Positions 25,754-33,472 of a stretch of 40,475 nt of DNA are shown here, one piece after another (positions within the stretch are counted from its first letter, which is position 1; the number at the start of each line of letters is the position of its first letter). Source of the stretch: Clostridium polynesiense (lineage in GTDB: Bacteria > Bacillota > Clostridia > Clostridiales > Clostridiaceae); the NCBI RefSeq assembly GCF_000820705.1, contig NZ_CCXI01000119.1, forward strand, positions 1 through 40,475. Reading direction: 5' to 3'. The notes beneath the pieces are model-generated. The model saw nothing but the letters and a program-made list of their open reading frames with translations. It ran no database searches and was not told the origin of the DNA. The position numbers were made by a program, and so were the translations under genes.

Positions 25754-25893
25754 TGATATAATATATAATAACGAAAATTATCTTAATTTTCAGACTTAGT
25801 GTCGCTGCTTTATTTACATGACATATTAAAAATATATCGGAGTAAATAAAACCCAGCAAAGTCAGTATAATTCTGCGCTTTGCTGTTTTTTTT
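25754..25893 (+). promoter_or_regulatory. Promoter and structured leader with intrinsic terminator ahead of the NhaC-like gene
   Basis: An extended -10 (TGATATAAT, 25754-25762) is followed by a leader with a GAAAAT/ATTTTC stem, then a 9-bp stem TTTATTTAC (25809-25817) with GTAAATAAA (25842-25850). A terminator then follows: CAGCAAAG (25854-25861), its complement (25878-25885) and eight T. The coding start is about 90 nt further on with its own AAGGAGG. This is the layout of a transcription attenuator or riboswitch, or of a short terminated RNA. I could not match it to a known class, and no T-box motif is present. Confidence 0.65.
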
Positions 25894-25983
25894 ACACATT
25901 TTTAGGAGGTGGTTTATAAAGTACGTAATTGAGCATTCACAAACAAGAAAATTATTATTTAATAATTTTAAGGAGGATTAGGT

Positions 25984-27279
25984 ATGATATTTAATTTATC
26001 GCCAATTTTTGCTTTAATTCCGCTGGTTATTTATATTATTTTAGCTTTTAAAGACATAAACCCGGTATTAAACGTGGTTATCTGTGTGGTATTAAGTGCA
26101 ATTATAACAAAGCAGCCCTTTTCATCAATGGGCGGAGTAATCGCTGAATCTTTAGGTTCATTTTTAGGAATGATAGGTTTTATAATCATGATGGGTTCTG
26201 CTTTAGGAGCAATCTTAAAGAAAACCGGAGTTGCAGAATATCTGGTGCTGTCCCTTATGAAAAAAATTGGTATAGACAGTGAAAAGAAAGCAATATTAGC
26301 CTCTATGATAACTTCAATAGTTTTAGTATCACTTCTTGGTACCTTGGCAGGAGCAAATGCAATAATTGCACCTATTGTTATACCCCTGGTTGCAGCAATA
26401 GGGATAACCCCTTCTACCCTGGCAGCGGTATTCATGGGAGCAGGTATTACCGGGCTTTTTATAGGACCTTACTCCCCTCAGGTAGTAACTATATTAGGAC
26501 TTACTAATATAAATTATTTTAATTATCTCATTGCAGTAGGTCTTCCCGTTGCTGTAGTATGCTGGATAGTTACCTTCATCATGGCAAATAAAATACAGAA
26601 AAATACTAAAAAAGTATATGCCTATGAAAATGTTGAAAAACCTGATACAAATTATACTCCAGACAGCAAGGTAAAAAGAGCGGCTCTTTTCTTTGCAGTT
26701 TCAATAACCCTGTTAATTATATATGGTATTTATCTTCAAAGCGGCTCTGCCTATGCCATATTAGTTATTACAATAACTGCAGTAATCACAGGAATTGCAG
26801 GCGGATTAAATCTTAACACCATATTCGAGGTAATGATTGAAGGTGCCTCTAAGATGATGTGGCTGTTTATCATGTTTGTACTCTTTAATCCTTTTATAAC
26901 CTTTATAGCAGAAGCCGGTGCCTTTGAAGCTCTGGTAGGACTAATACAGCCTCTTCTTAATTCTCAAAGTAAAGTTGTGTTTTCCTTAATATCAACTTTA
27001 ACAGGTATCTTCGGTATCGGAGGAGCTGCTGTTGCTCAGTCAGTAGTTATGGACAATATGTTTAAGCCACTGGTTGCCAATCTTCACCTTTCCCCTACAT
27101 TATGGGCAATGGTGCTTTTGGTAGGCTCACAGATTACCTCCTTTGCTTATCCTGAAGCAGACATGCTTGGTCAAATGGGACTAGCCCAATCTAAGGACAT
27201 AAAAACTATGGTTAAATTCGGAATAATAATAACTATATCAACAATTTTATTAGTTGTTGTAAGATCCTTTTTAGGCTAA
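25984..27279 (+). CDS. NhaC-like secondary transporter (ion transporter superfamily)
   Basis: A 431-residue membrane protein with about eleven to twelve hydrophobic segments. It has the internal pseudo-repeat usual for the NhaC/ArsB/CitMHS clan: glycine-rich helices such as LLGTLAGANAIIAPIVIPL in the first half and IFGIGGAAVAQSVVMDN in the second. A charged cytoplasmic loop of about 35 residues follows the middle helix. Substrate is unclear; relatives include Na+/H+ antiporters and organic-acid carriers. It is preceded by a leader with an intrinsic terminator and followed after 148 nt by a beta-lactamase-like gene. Confidence 0.75.
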   Translation: MIFNLSPIFALIPLVIYIILAFKDINPVLNVVICVVLSAIITKQPFSSMGGVIAESLGSFLGMIGFIIMMGSALGAILKKTGVAEYLVLSLMKKIGIDSEKKAILASMITSIVLVSLLGTLAGANAIIAPIVIPLVAAIGITPSTLAAVFMGAGITGLFIGPYSPQVVTILGLTNINYFNYLIAVGLPVAVVCWIVTFIMANKIQKNTKKVYAYENVEKPDTNYTPDSKVKRAALFFAVSITLLIIYGIYLQSGSAYAILVITITAVITGIAGGLNLNTIFEVMIEGASKMMWLFIMFVLFNPFITFIAEAGAFEALVGLIQPLLNSQSKVVFSLISTLTGIFGIGGAAVAQSVVMDNMFKPLVANLHLSPTLWAMVLLVGSQITSFAYPEADMLGQMGLAQSKDIKTMVKFGIIITISTILLVVVRSFLG

Positions 27280-27427
27280 ATACAGATGAAATAATCAAGC
27301 TTAAGAAGCACAGTATTTTACATATGACTAAAATCAGAAAATATCCGGAAATCACAATATCCTAAAGCCGGCAGTTTTAAAATCTCATTGAGATTACTTC
27401 CAAACTAAAGGAAAGGAGCTAATAGAT

Positions 27428-28201
27428 ATGCTGGAAAATGAAATAAAAAATTTTATCTCTAATGAAAAAGGCAGAATATCAGTGGCAGTTAAAAATTTAA
27501 AGACCGGAGAAACAATAAAGATAAATGAAAATGAAGTTTTCCCCTCTGCAAGCACCATAAAACTTGTAATAATGTCGGAGCTTTTGAAAAATGTGAAGGA
27601 AGGCAGGCTTAAATTAAAGGATACCGTTGAAATAACAAAAGAAGATATAACAGGCGGAGATGGGATAATTAAAGAATTAAATCTAAATCACAAGTTTACC
27701 TTAGAAGAACTCATGACTTTGATGATAATCATAAGCGATAATACAGCCACTAACATTTTAATAAATCTCCTTGGCATAGATAAAATAAATGCTATGGCAG
27801 AATCACTGAATATGAAAAACACAAAGCTTCAGAGAAAAATGATGGATTTAGAGGCTGCCAAAGAAGGAAAGGAAAATAAAACCACTGCAGAGGATTTAGC
27901 TAATATCCTTGAACTTATATATACAGGAAAAAACATTAGTGAAGAATACAGCCTCATGATGCTTAACATATTAAAAAGGCAGCAGGTAAAAGGGAGACTG
28001 GATTTATATCTGCCGGAAGAAGTGACTATAGCTCATAAAACAGGAGATTTGGACAAGCTAGAACATGACGTGGGGATAGTATTCCTTAAGGATTCAGATT
28101 ATATTATCTGCGTCCTCACTAAAGATACAGATACCAATAAAGATGGTCGGGAAATAATAGGAAAAATTTCAAAGATGGTATATGATGAATTTAATATATA
28201 A
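27428..28201 (+). CDS. Class A beta-lactamase-like serine hydrolase without signal peptide
   Basis: This 257-residue protein has the three active-site motifs of class A enzymes: STIK (S42, K45), SDN (103-105) and KTG (204-206). The segment KTTAEDLANILELI resembles the helix after the omega loop. It starts directly with LENEIKNFISNEKGRISV and has no signal peptide or lipobox, so it should stay in the cytoplasm, where a classical beta-lactamase would not protect the wall. It may be an amidase or esterase for a substrate brought in by the upstream transporter (inference). AAAGGAG precedes the ATG. Confidence 0.85.
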   Translation: MLENEIKNFISNEKGRISVAVKNLKTGETIKINENEVFPSASTIKLVIMSELLKNVKEGRLKLKDTVEITKEDITGGDGIIKELNLNHKFTLEELMTLMIIISDNTATNILINLLGIDKINAMAESLNMKNTKLQRKMMDLEAAKEGKENKTTAEDLANILELIYTGKNISEEYSLMMLNILKRQQVKGRLDLYLPEEVTIAHKTGDLDKLEHDVGIVFLKDSDYIICVLTKDTDTNKDGREIIGKISKMVYDEFNI

Positions 28202-28356
28202 AGGCAAGTCTTTATTTAATAAACACAAAACCTTAATTATAAGCTGAGTCATGTGCCACCAGCTAAGCTGGTGGCTTGATTAGCCCTATAAGGGCATGGT
28301 TCTGGCGGCGCTACTCGCGCTCTGAAAAAACCGCCAATGGCAAAACATTTACAGCG

Positions 28357-28382
28357 GCCACCCTCATCGGGTGGCTTTTTTT
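28357..28382 (+). terminator. Strong hairpin terminator inside the IS relic
   Basis: GCCACCC (28357-28363) pairs with GGGTGGC (28369-28375) around TCATC and is followed by seven T. Read on the plus strand it could end the beta-lactamase-like transcript. Confidence 0.75.
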
Positions 28383-28420
28383 ACTTGCTACCTTTTGCTG
28401 GCTCACCCGTGAACGGGTCA

Positions 28421-28703
28421 ATATATTCTTTCATACTTATCTGTTCTGCTATTTGATCTTCTTGTAATGAATTTTGATATACTCATTTTGGGTGGAATAC
28501 TTATCAACATATGTATATAATCTGTACATGCATTTGCTTCTATTATCTCCACTCCATTTCTTATACATATCTGTCGCAGTATCTTACCAATTTCTGCTTT
28601 ATACTTACCATATATTATCTATCTTCTATATTTAGGTGCAAATACTACATGATATTAACATTTCCCATTTTGTGTGTGCTAAGCTTTCGATGTCCTTACC
28701 CAT
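28421..28703 (-). pseudogene. Broken IS200-type transposase tnpA
   Basis: From ATG 28703 (AGGAGG upstream) the protein begins MGKDIESLAHTKWE. After a one-base shift it continues YHVVFAPKYRR, stop, IIYGKYKAEIGKILRQICIR, then EIIEANACTDYIHMLISIPP. This is a Y1 transposase of the IS200 type, but the HUH-type motif DHIHML is DYIHML. There are several stops, and the C-terminal part with the catalytic tyrosine is gone. The frame at its truncated end runs into an unrelated short open frame (28467-28381) ending MKEYIDPFTGEPAKGSK, apparently the tail of another gene. Confidence 0.8.
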
Positions 28704-29002
28704 ACGGCACCTCCTATGATCTTTGTTTTGCGATTGTCAGTCGCTTTTATTCTGTCATAGGGGGCTTTTTCTGTTCAGAGCTAAAGGCATTTTATCCACT
28801 GGCATAGCCAGTGGTTTTCAAAGCAAACATATAAAACAACACCAGCGTTTTTTGTTGTTGTTTTATTTACCAATAAATTTATTTATATTAAGTACAATAT
28901 TAAAATTTAAACATAATATTTAATATCAAGTATAATGGAGGATTTTTTATATTTTTATGTAAATAATGTATAGTTAATACATCATTATGCCGAGGTGTTA
29001 AT

Positions 29003-29396
29003 ATGTTAAAAATAAATCTTAATAGAAGAAATAAAATATTATCACTAATTTTAGCATTTGTAATGGTTGGTTCAGTTGTTATATTATCTGTGACAAAAAA
29101 GGTATATGCAAAAGAATATATAATTAATTCCAATATTGATGATGTTTCAAAAGTGCTAATAGATATATATAAGTAAAGAGAATAAATTTAATGAATTAAA
29201 AAAAATTGGTATATATTCCCTGCCATATCTGTTAGATGAAATAGATAATGGAAATACTGAATTGATAGAAGTAGTAGAATACTTATATCCTACTGCTAAT
29301 GAAAAAATTAGTTTACAAAGTGACTACAAGAGCTATGTTAAAGAGCAGAGAAGTAAAATAGATAATTTAAAAAATTTTATAGAATCTTTTAAATAA
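29003..29396 (+). pseudogene. Small secreted protein, frameshifted
   Basis: From ATG 29003 (GAGGTG upstream) the product has a basic start and a signal-peptide-like core (ILSLILAFVMVGSVVILSVT) ending near VYAKEY, then stops at TAA 29174. Another frame continues immediately with SKENKFNELKKIGIYSLPYL, then LLDEIDNG and QRSKIDNLKNFIESFK to a stop at 29394-29396. One extra base in the AT-repeat at 29163-29171 explains the break. The joined protein would be about 130 residues. I do not recognise the family; the LPYLLDEI stretch resembles a helical repeat. Confidence 0.6.
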
Positions 29397-29416
29397 TAAT
29401 AATATAGGGTATAAAA

Positions 29417-29525
29417 GCACCTTCCGGAACTTTTGGTAAACAACTTTGATAGGATAGGAGTAACCCTATCCTCTAGTGCTAGAGTATAAAAAAGCACATA
29501 TAGGGCTTTGCCAGGAAGGCTACAT
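29417..29525. other. Hairpin-rich segment, possible structured RNA relic
   Basis: In the 29397-29703 gap, GGATAGG pairs with CCTATCC (29452-29471). CTCTAG/CTAGAG forms an adjacent tight hairpin. An outer CCTTCC (about 29421) can pair with GGAAGG (about 29514). The stems nest like a folded RNA, but no promoter or family match is visible to me. Confidence 0.3.
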
Positions 29526-29604
29526 CCACTAATAACTTAAAAGCTCAATGTTTTTAATATTAATAAAAAGAGTAGTCCGTTGCTTAATTAAAGCTAAAAT
29601 AAAT

Positions 29605-29638
29605 AAAGAACTAGGTATTAGCTAATACCTAGTTCTTT
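29605..29638. terminator. Perfect palindromic bidirectional terminator
   Basis: AAAGAACTAGGTATTA (29605-29620) and its complement (29623-29638) are separated by 2 nt and end in T and A tracts. It lies between the secreted-protein relic and the convergent PPC-domain gene. Confidence 0.8.
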
Positions 29639-29703
29639 TGATGCTTCTTAACTATATTTAATTATCCTTATTCACATCTATCTACATTTAGTTCTGCAGT
29701 TTA

Positions 29704-30099
29704 TCATATATTTTTAATCACCAGTTCATCATAGCCTGTTTCTTCATCAAACTCTCCCTGGAAACTTACTCCGTCAATTTCCAATAGGATTATTTCACCA
29801 GTGGTATTTATTATGCATCCTGGGACTAAATGTCCTCCTAAAGTGGATAAATTCTCTCTGGAAAAGGAGATGTGCAGATGAGTCCTGTCTTCTGAAAGAG
29901 TCCCCATGAGTGAAACTATCTCCAAAGGTTCATTAACCTCTCTAATGTTCACTCCTCCGGCATCTCTCACCTTTGCCTTAGAAACGCAGCCTACCGCTGA
30001 TAATACAGCAGCTGCTTTTATTTCTTTTTCCTGTGCATACTCTTTAAGGGATAAAAGAAGATCCTGACCTCTTTTAAGCCTGAAGCAGTGTGTTTTCAT
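29704..30099 (-). CDS. PPC/DUF296 domain protein
   Basis: This 131-residue protein is a single PPC (DUF296) domain. It has the start FRLKRGQDLLLSLKEYAQEK, the segment GTLSEDRTHLHISFS with the metal-ligand-like histidines, and GGHLVPGCIINTTGEI. Bacterial PPC proteins form trimers; their role is poorly defined and the DNA-binding label comes from plant AT-hook relatives. GAGGTGAG precedes the ATG. It lies 64 nt downstream of folC on the same strand and may share its transcript. Confidence 0.9.
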   Translation of the reverse strand: MKTHCFRLKRGQDLLLSLKEYAQEKEIKAAAVLSAVGCVSKAKVRDAGGVNIREVNEPLEIVSLMGTLSEDRTHLHISFSRENLSTLGGHLVPGCIINTTGEIILLEIDGVSFQGEFDEETGYDELVIKNI

Positions 30100-30163
30100 A
30101 AGGTCTCACCTCTATAAATTTTAATTGCGGATTTATTCTTTTTAAAGATTTTCAGTATTATTC

Positions 30164-31438
30164 TTAAAGAAAATCAATTTTAATTTCGCTGATGAAATAT
30201 AAAGAACCAAAAGCACAGATAATATCCTCTTCTCCGGAGCTTTCAACAGAATATTTCACTCCCTGGTCAATGCTTTCAGCCACTATTACCTCCCGGCAGT
30301 ACCTTTTTGCAAATACCGCAAGTTCCTTAGCAGGAAGAGCCCTTGGACTCTTTGGAGTAACCATAATCATCTTTGCAGCTATAGGAGCAATTAAGGAAAG
30401 CATATCCTCAAAACTTTTATCTCCTAATATACCTATAATGAAGGTTATCCTTTTCCCCGGGAAATACTTCTTTAAATTTTCTACGAGAACTGCCACTCCC
30501 ATATTATTATGAGCACCGTCTCTTATAAAAATAGGTCTTTCCCTTAAAAGCTCAAAGCGTCCCGCCCATCTTGTGTTATAAAGACCCTTATAAATAGCTT
30601 TTTCATCAATTTTATAGCCTTTTTTCTGAAGCACTTCTATAGCTTTTAAGGCTAAAGCAGCATTTTCTCTCTGATAGCTTCCTAAAAGCTTTATTTCTAA
30701 ATTATCATAGCCTAAAGCATTAAATTTCTGACCTTTATAATCAGAGTTTAATGGAATGATTTCTGAGGACTGTACCGCTGAGAGATATGCATTTTCTTCC
30801 CTGCATCGCCGCTCTATAACCTTCTGAGCTTCCTGATGCTGAGAAGCAACAACCACAGCGCCTCCCTTTTTAATTATCCCTGCCTTTTCAAAGGCTATTT
30901 TTTCCAGTGTATCTCCTAAAAAAGCTGTATGATCAATGCCTATAGGAGTTATTACCGCAGCTTCAGGTACGGAAATTATATTTGTAGCATCCAGTCTCCC
31001 CCCCATTCCAACCTCTAATACCACTATATCGCAACCTTTATTTACAAAGTACTGAAAAGCCATAGAGGTTACGATTTCAAATTCTGTATGGGAAGGCTCT
31101 GAACCCTTTTCAATTTTATCCAGTATTTTAGAGATATAGGTTATAATCTCGGAAACCTCATAGTCAGAGATCTCCTCGTCATTAACTCTTATAATTTCAT
31201 TAACTTTAACAAGGTAGGGGGAATTATACACCCCTACCCTGTAACCTGCTTCTTTTAATATTGAAGCTATAAAGGCTGCTGTTGAGCCTTTACCGTTAGT
31301 ACCGGCTACATGTACAAACTTAAGCTTATTTTGAGGATTACCCATAGAGTCAAGGAGGTTCTCTATGGCATCCAGTCCCGGCTTTGTACCGAGAGACTTT
31401 CTTTTATTTAAAAATTCAATAGCTTCTACATATCTCAT
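30164..31438 (-). CDS. folC: Folylpolyglutamate synthase/dihydrofolate synthase FolC
   Basis: This 424-residue Mur-ligase-family enzyme adds glutamate to folates. Visible are the P-loop GTNGKGS (46-52), VGVYNSPYLVKVNEII, the omega-loop-like VLEVGMGGRLDATNII, TPIGIDHTAFLG, and the C-terminal FIRDGAHN and FIIGILGDKSFEDML. Length is normal. It starts 7 nt after folT and so belongs to the folT-folC operon controlled by the THF riboswitch at 32046-32139. Whether it also has dihydrofolate synthase activity cannot be told from sequence. Confidence 0.95.
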   Translation of the reverse strand: MRYVEAIEFLNKRKSLGTKPGLDAIENLLDSMGNPQNKLKFVHVAGTNGKGSTAAFIASILKEAGYRVGVYNSPYLVKVNEIIRVNDEEISDYEVSEIITYISKILDKIEKGSEPSHTEFEIVTSMAFQYFVNKGCDIVVLEVGMGGRLDATNIISVPEAAVITPIGIDHTAFLGDTLEKIAFEKAGIIKKGGAVVVASQHQEAQKVIERRCREENAYLSAVQSSEIIPLNSDYKGQKFNALGYDNLEIKLLGSYQRENAALALKAIEVLQKKGYKIDEKAIYKGLYNTRWAGRFELLRERPIFIRDGAHNNMGVAVLVENLKKYFPGKRITFIIGILGDKSFEDMLSLIAPIAAKMIMVTPKSPRALPAKELAVFAKRYCREVIVAESIDQGVKYSVESSGEEDIICAFGSLYFISEIKIDFL

Positions 31439-31445
31439 AATTTAC

Positions 31446-31997
31446 CTATCTTTCACATTTAAATGCCAGCTGATGCTGGATGCTTCCAGGTAATCTGCAT
31501 AACACCTGATTCCATAAGATTCTTATTGTAAAAATCTGAACCGGTGTCATTATAATAGCCTTAGCTATCCTTTTAGGAAGTAAAGCTACAAATCCCATAT
31601 CCATTATCATATATAGCCATAATGTATCTAACCCAAGGTTTAATACAAATGTAACTATAACTACTGCTATACTAACATTTAAAAAGCTTTTTCTTTTGTT
31701 GTGTAAAAATACTCCATACACCGCACCGGTTAAGAATGCAGTTAGGGTAAATCCCGGGAAGAAACCTCCTCCTGTAGGGAATAATAGTATGCCTATAAAA
31801 TCAGCTACGGCAGCTGCAATCCCCCCCAGTATAGGTCCAAAAAGTATGGAAGTCAAAGCTATAGGTATAAAAGCAAAGCCTATTCTGACTATAGGTGTTT
31901 GAATGGATAGAAACCTTTCAAATATTATAATCAGCCCAATAAGCATGCTGATAACCACCAGATCCCTGGTGCCAAATCTTTTCTTTAAATTTTTCAT
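31446..31997 (-). CDS. folT: Folate-specific ECF transporter S component FolT
   Basis: A 183-residue membrane protein with about six hydrophobic segments. Residues 1-60 read RDLVVISMLIGLIIIFERFL, then IVRIGFAFIPIALTSILFGP, the typical N-terminal pattern of ECF S components. GGFFPGFTLTAFLTGAVYG follows. It binds folate and works with an energy-coupling module encoded elsewhere. The THF riboswitch directly upstream and folC directly downstream establish the folate role. AAGGAGG precedes the ATG. Confidence 0.93.
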   Translation of the reverse strand: MKNLKKRFGTRDLVVISMLIGLIIIFERFLSIQTPIVRIGFAFIPIALTSILFGPILGGIAAAVADFIGILLFPTGGGFFPGFTLTAFLTGAVYGVFLHNKRKSFLNVSIAVVIVTFVLNLGLDTLWLYMIMDMGFVALLPKRIAKAIIMTPVQIFTIRILWNQVLCRLPGSIQHQLAFKCER

Positions 31998-32045
31998 AAT
32001 AACCTCCTTATTTTACCACATTAAGAAGGTATTCTCTTTGTGGCA

Positions 32046-32139
32046 GCGGCAGCGGAAATACATCGCAAATGACAAACCATTTTTCGTCCAAGGGCAACCT
32101 CCTATCCCTTGGCACTTTACGCATATTTCCTACTCTGCA
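32046..32139 (-). promoter_or_regulatory. THF riboswitch upstream of folT
   Basis: The minus strand reads GCAGAGTAGG, ATATGCGTAAAGTGCC, GGGATAGGAGGTTG, CCCTTGGACGAAA, then GCGATGTATTTCCGCTGC. These are the conserved blocks of the tetrahydrofolate riboswitch (AGAGUAG, GCGUUAAGUGCC, GGUUG, GGGACGAA, GAUGYAUCCGCU) in the right order. After it, CCACA/TGTGG flanks a hairpin that ends just before the AAGGAGG of folT. With no strong U tract, control by translation rather than termination is plausible. Confidence 0.92.
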
Positions 32140-32218
32140 TTTTTTGTTTATACCTTTATTTTACTTGAGTTACAAGTAGATAACAAGCGATATGTTGAAA
32201 CACAATGTTATACTTTTG

Positions 32219-32512
32219 TTAACTTTCATACTTAAAGTAAGTACCGTAAATTTTCAACTTATTATCAATTATCTTTATAAATGCATTATCATAAAGCCCA
32301 TAAATAACAGCATGCTGTGATGCCTCATGGATGTCTTTCATATGATCTTTACTTGCTGAATCTAAATGAGGCTCGATATTTATGTCTACAAGCCCAATTC
32401 CATCATAAATAGATAACTTCCAGTTAATTAAATATAATTTACATACTATTCTTTTTTGCCTTTTAACTGGAATTATAAACCATAAAATATGTATAATATA
32501 AATATAAAACAT
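32219..32512 (-). CDS. Hypothetical protein, possible gene remnant
   Basis: An open frame of 97 codons with a hydrophobic start (YIYIIHILWFIIPV) and a later part (QHAVIYGLYDNAFIKIIDNK, LKIYGTYFKYES) that looks like real coding sequence. No ribosome binding site precedes the start, so the true gene may have begun elsewhere. I do not recognise it. Confidence 0.35.
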   Translation of the reverse strand: MFYIYIIHILWFIIPVKRQKRIVCKLYLINWKLSIYDGIGLVDINIEPHLDSASKDHMKDIHEASQHAVIYGLYDNAFIKIIDNKLKIYGTYFKYES

Positions 32513-32586
32513 TTAATAATAATATTTAGGAACAATTTAAGTTCGGAATAGTCTTAGATTGCGTAATAAAGATTAATTAATATAAT

Positions 32587-32754
32587 ATGTAGACACAAAT
32601 AAATCATAGAAGTGGGGAACTAAAAGATAATTTTGTTCGGCTTATTGCTTTTAAAGATCATATTAATATTGAAGCAAAATCAGTAGTTTTTCACAATGAT
32701 GAATTGTCAAATACTTTTGACATGAACAAAACAGGCAATATCAAAGACTTTTGA
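32587..32754 (+). pseudogene. Short remnant with nonsense codon 2
   Basis: ATG at 32587 is followed at once by TAG. The same frame then stays open for 53 codons and reads protein-like (ELKDNFVRLIAFKDHINIEA, KSVVFHNDELSNTFDMNK). I do not recognise it. It occupies most of the 32513-32804 gap before the XRE gene. Confidence 0.3.
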
Positions 32755-32804
32755 TATAAAAATTTCATTTGAGGTTATAGACTAATAGTGCAGGAGGACA
32801 TTAT

Positions 32805-33379
32805 ATGGAGATTGGAGAACAAATAAAAAAATATAGAACAGAAATGAAGCTTTCACAGGATGAATTATCTGAAAAGATTTTTGTATCTCGTCAAACTATC
32901 TCGAATTGGGAAAATAATAAGAACTATCCTGATGTGAAAAGCTTACTATTACTAAGCTCTCTTTTCAATGTATCTCTTGACATATTAATTAAAGGAGACC
33001 TTGAAGAAATGAAAGAACAAATCAACAAAGAAGATATTGATAAATTTAAAAATGATGGCAATATCTTTAGTATTCTGCTATTATGTACAATTTTATTGCC
33101 TGTGCCACTTACAGTACTCATGGGATATGTTGGGTTTGGAATTTGGGGATTGATTGCTCAGCATCAATATATTATGCCCTTCGAGTTGAAAAATATAAAA
33201 AGAACTTTAATATCCAAACTTATAGGGAAATTATTGATTTCTTAGAGGGTAAAAACATGAATGAACTTGAAAAAAATCAGGAGTATGGAAAAAGGCCATA
33301 TCAGAAGTTTTTATTAGCAGTAGGTGCTGGTTTATTGACAATAGTTGTAGCGGTCATTCTGGGATTTATATTATTATAG
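32805..33379 (+). pseudogene. XRE-family regulator with membrane tail, frameshifted
   Basis: The first frame has a clear XRE helix-turn-helix (IKKYRTEMKLSQDELSEKIF, then VSRQTISNWENNKNYPDV), a linker, and a membrane hairpin starting at SILLLCTILLPVPLTVLMGY. After GLIA (about 33155) the homology moves to the -1 frame: ASIYYALRVEKYKKNFNIQT, YREIIDFLEGKNMNELEKNQ, and a C-terminal helix FLLAVGAGLLTIVVAVILGF. The joined protein is about 191 residues, the size of membrane-anchored XRE regulators common in Clostridium. One base missing near 33155-33160 explains it. The first frame instead ends at 33245 with a nonsense-like tail. Confidence 0.8.
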
Positions 33380-33409
33380 CTGATAAATTTCAAACTAAAA
33401 ATTTTATAA

Positions 33410-33444
33410 AAAAGATAGGGGTAATTGCTTACTCCCTATCTTTT
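33410..33444. terminator. Bidirectional terminator
   Basis: AAAAGATAGGG (33410-33420) and CCCTATCTTTT (33434-33444) pair perfectly between the convergent XRE and phosphoribosyltransferase genes. Confidence 0.8.
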
Positions 33445-33472
33445 CTCATCTTAATTTAAAACATTTAATTAA

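Larger units (their letters stand above)
28255..28814 (-). mobile_element. Decayed IS200/IS605-family element
   Basis: On the minus strand the left-end-type hairpin CCACTGGCTATGCCAGTGG (28796-28814) precedes a broken tnpA. The other boundary is marked by hairpins GCCCTATAAGGGC (28283-28295) and GCCACCAGCTAAGCTGGTGGC (28255-28275), resembling an IS605 right end. No tnpB is left between them. A GGAGG-sequestering stem lies before tnpA, as in the element at the right edge of the window. The boundaries are approximate. Confidence 0.7.

Noticed and set aside
25763-25893. T-box leader ahead of the NhaC-like gene
   Set aside because: No T-box GGUGG sequence or specifier-loop stem is visible, and the gene is not an amino-acid or tRNA-ligase gene.
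28511-28923. Plus-strand open frames of 98 and 66 codons
   Set aside because: They are antisense to the tnpA relic and its left-end hairpin and have no coding features.
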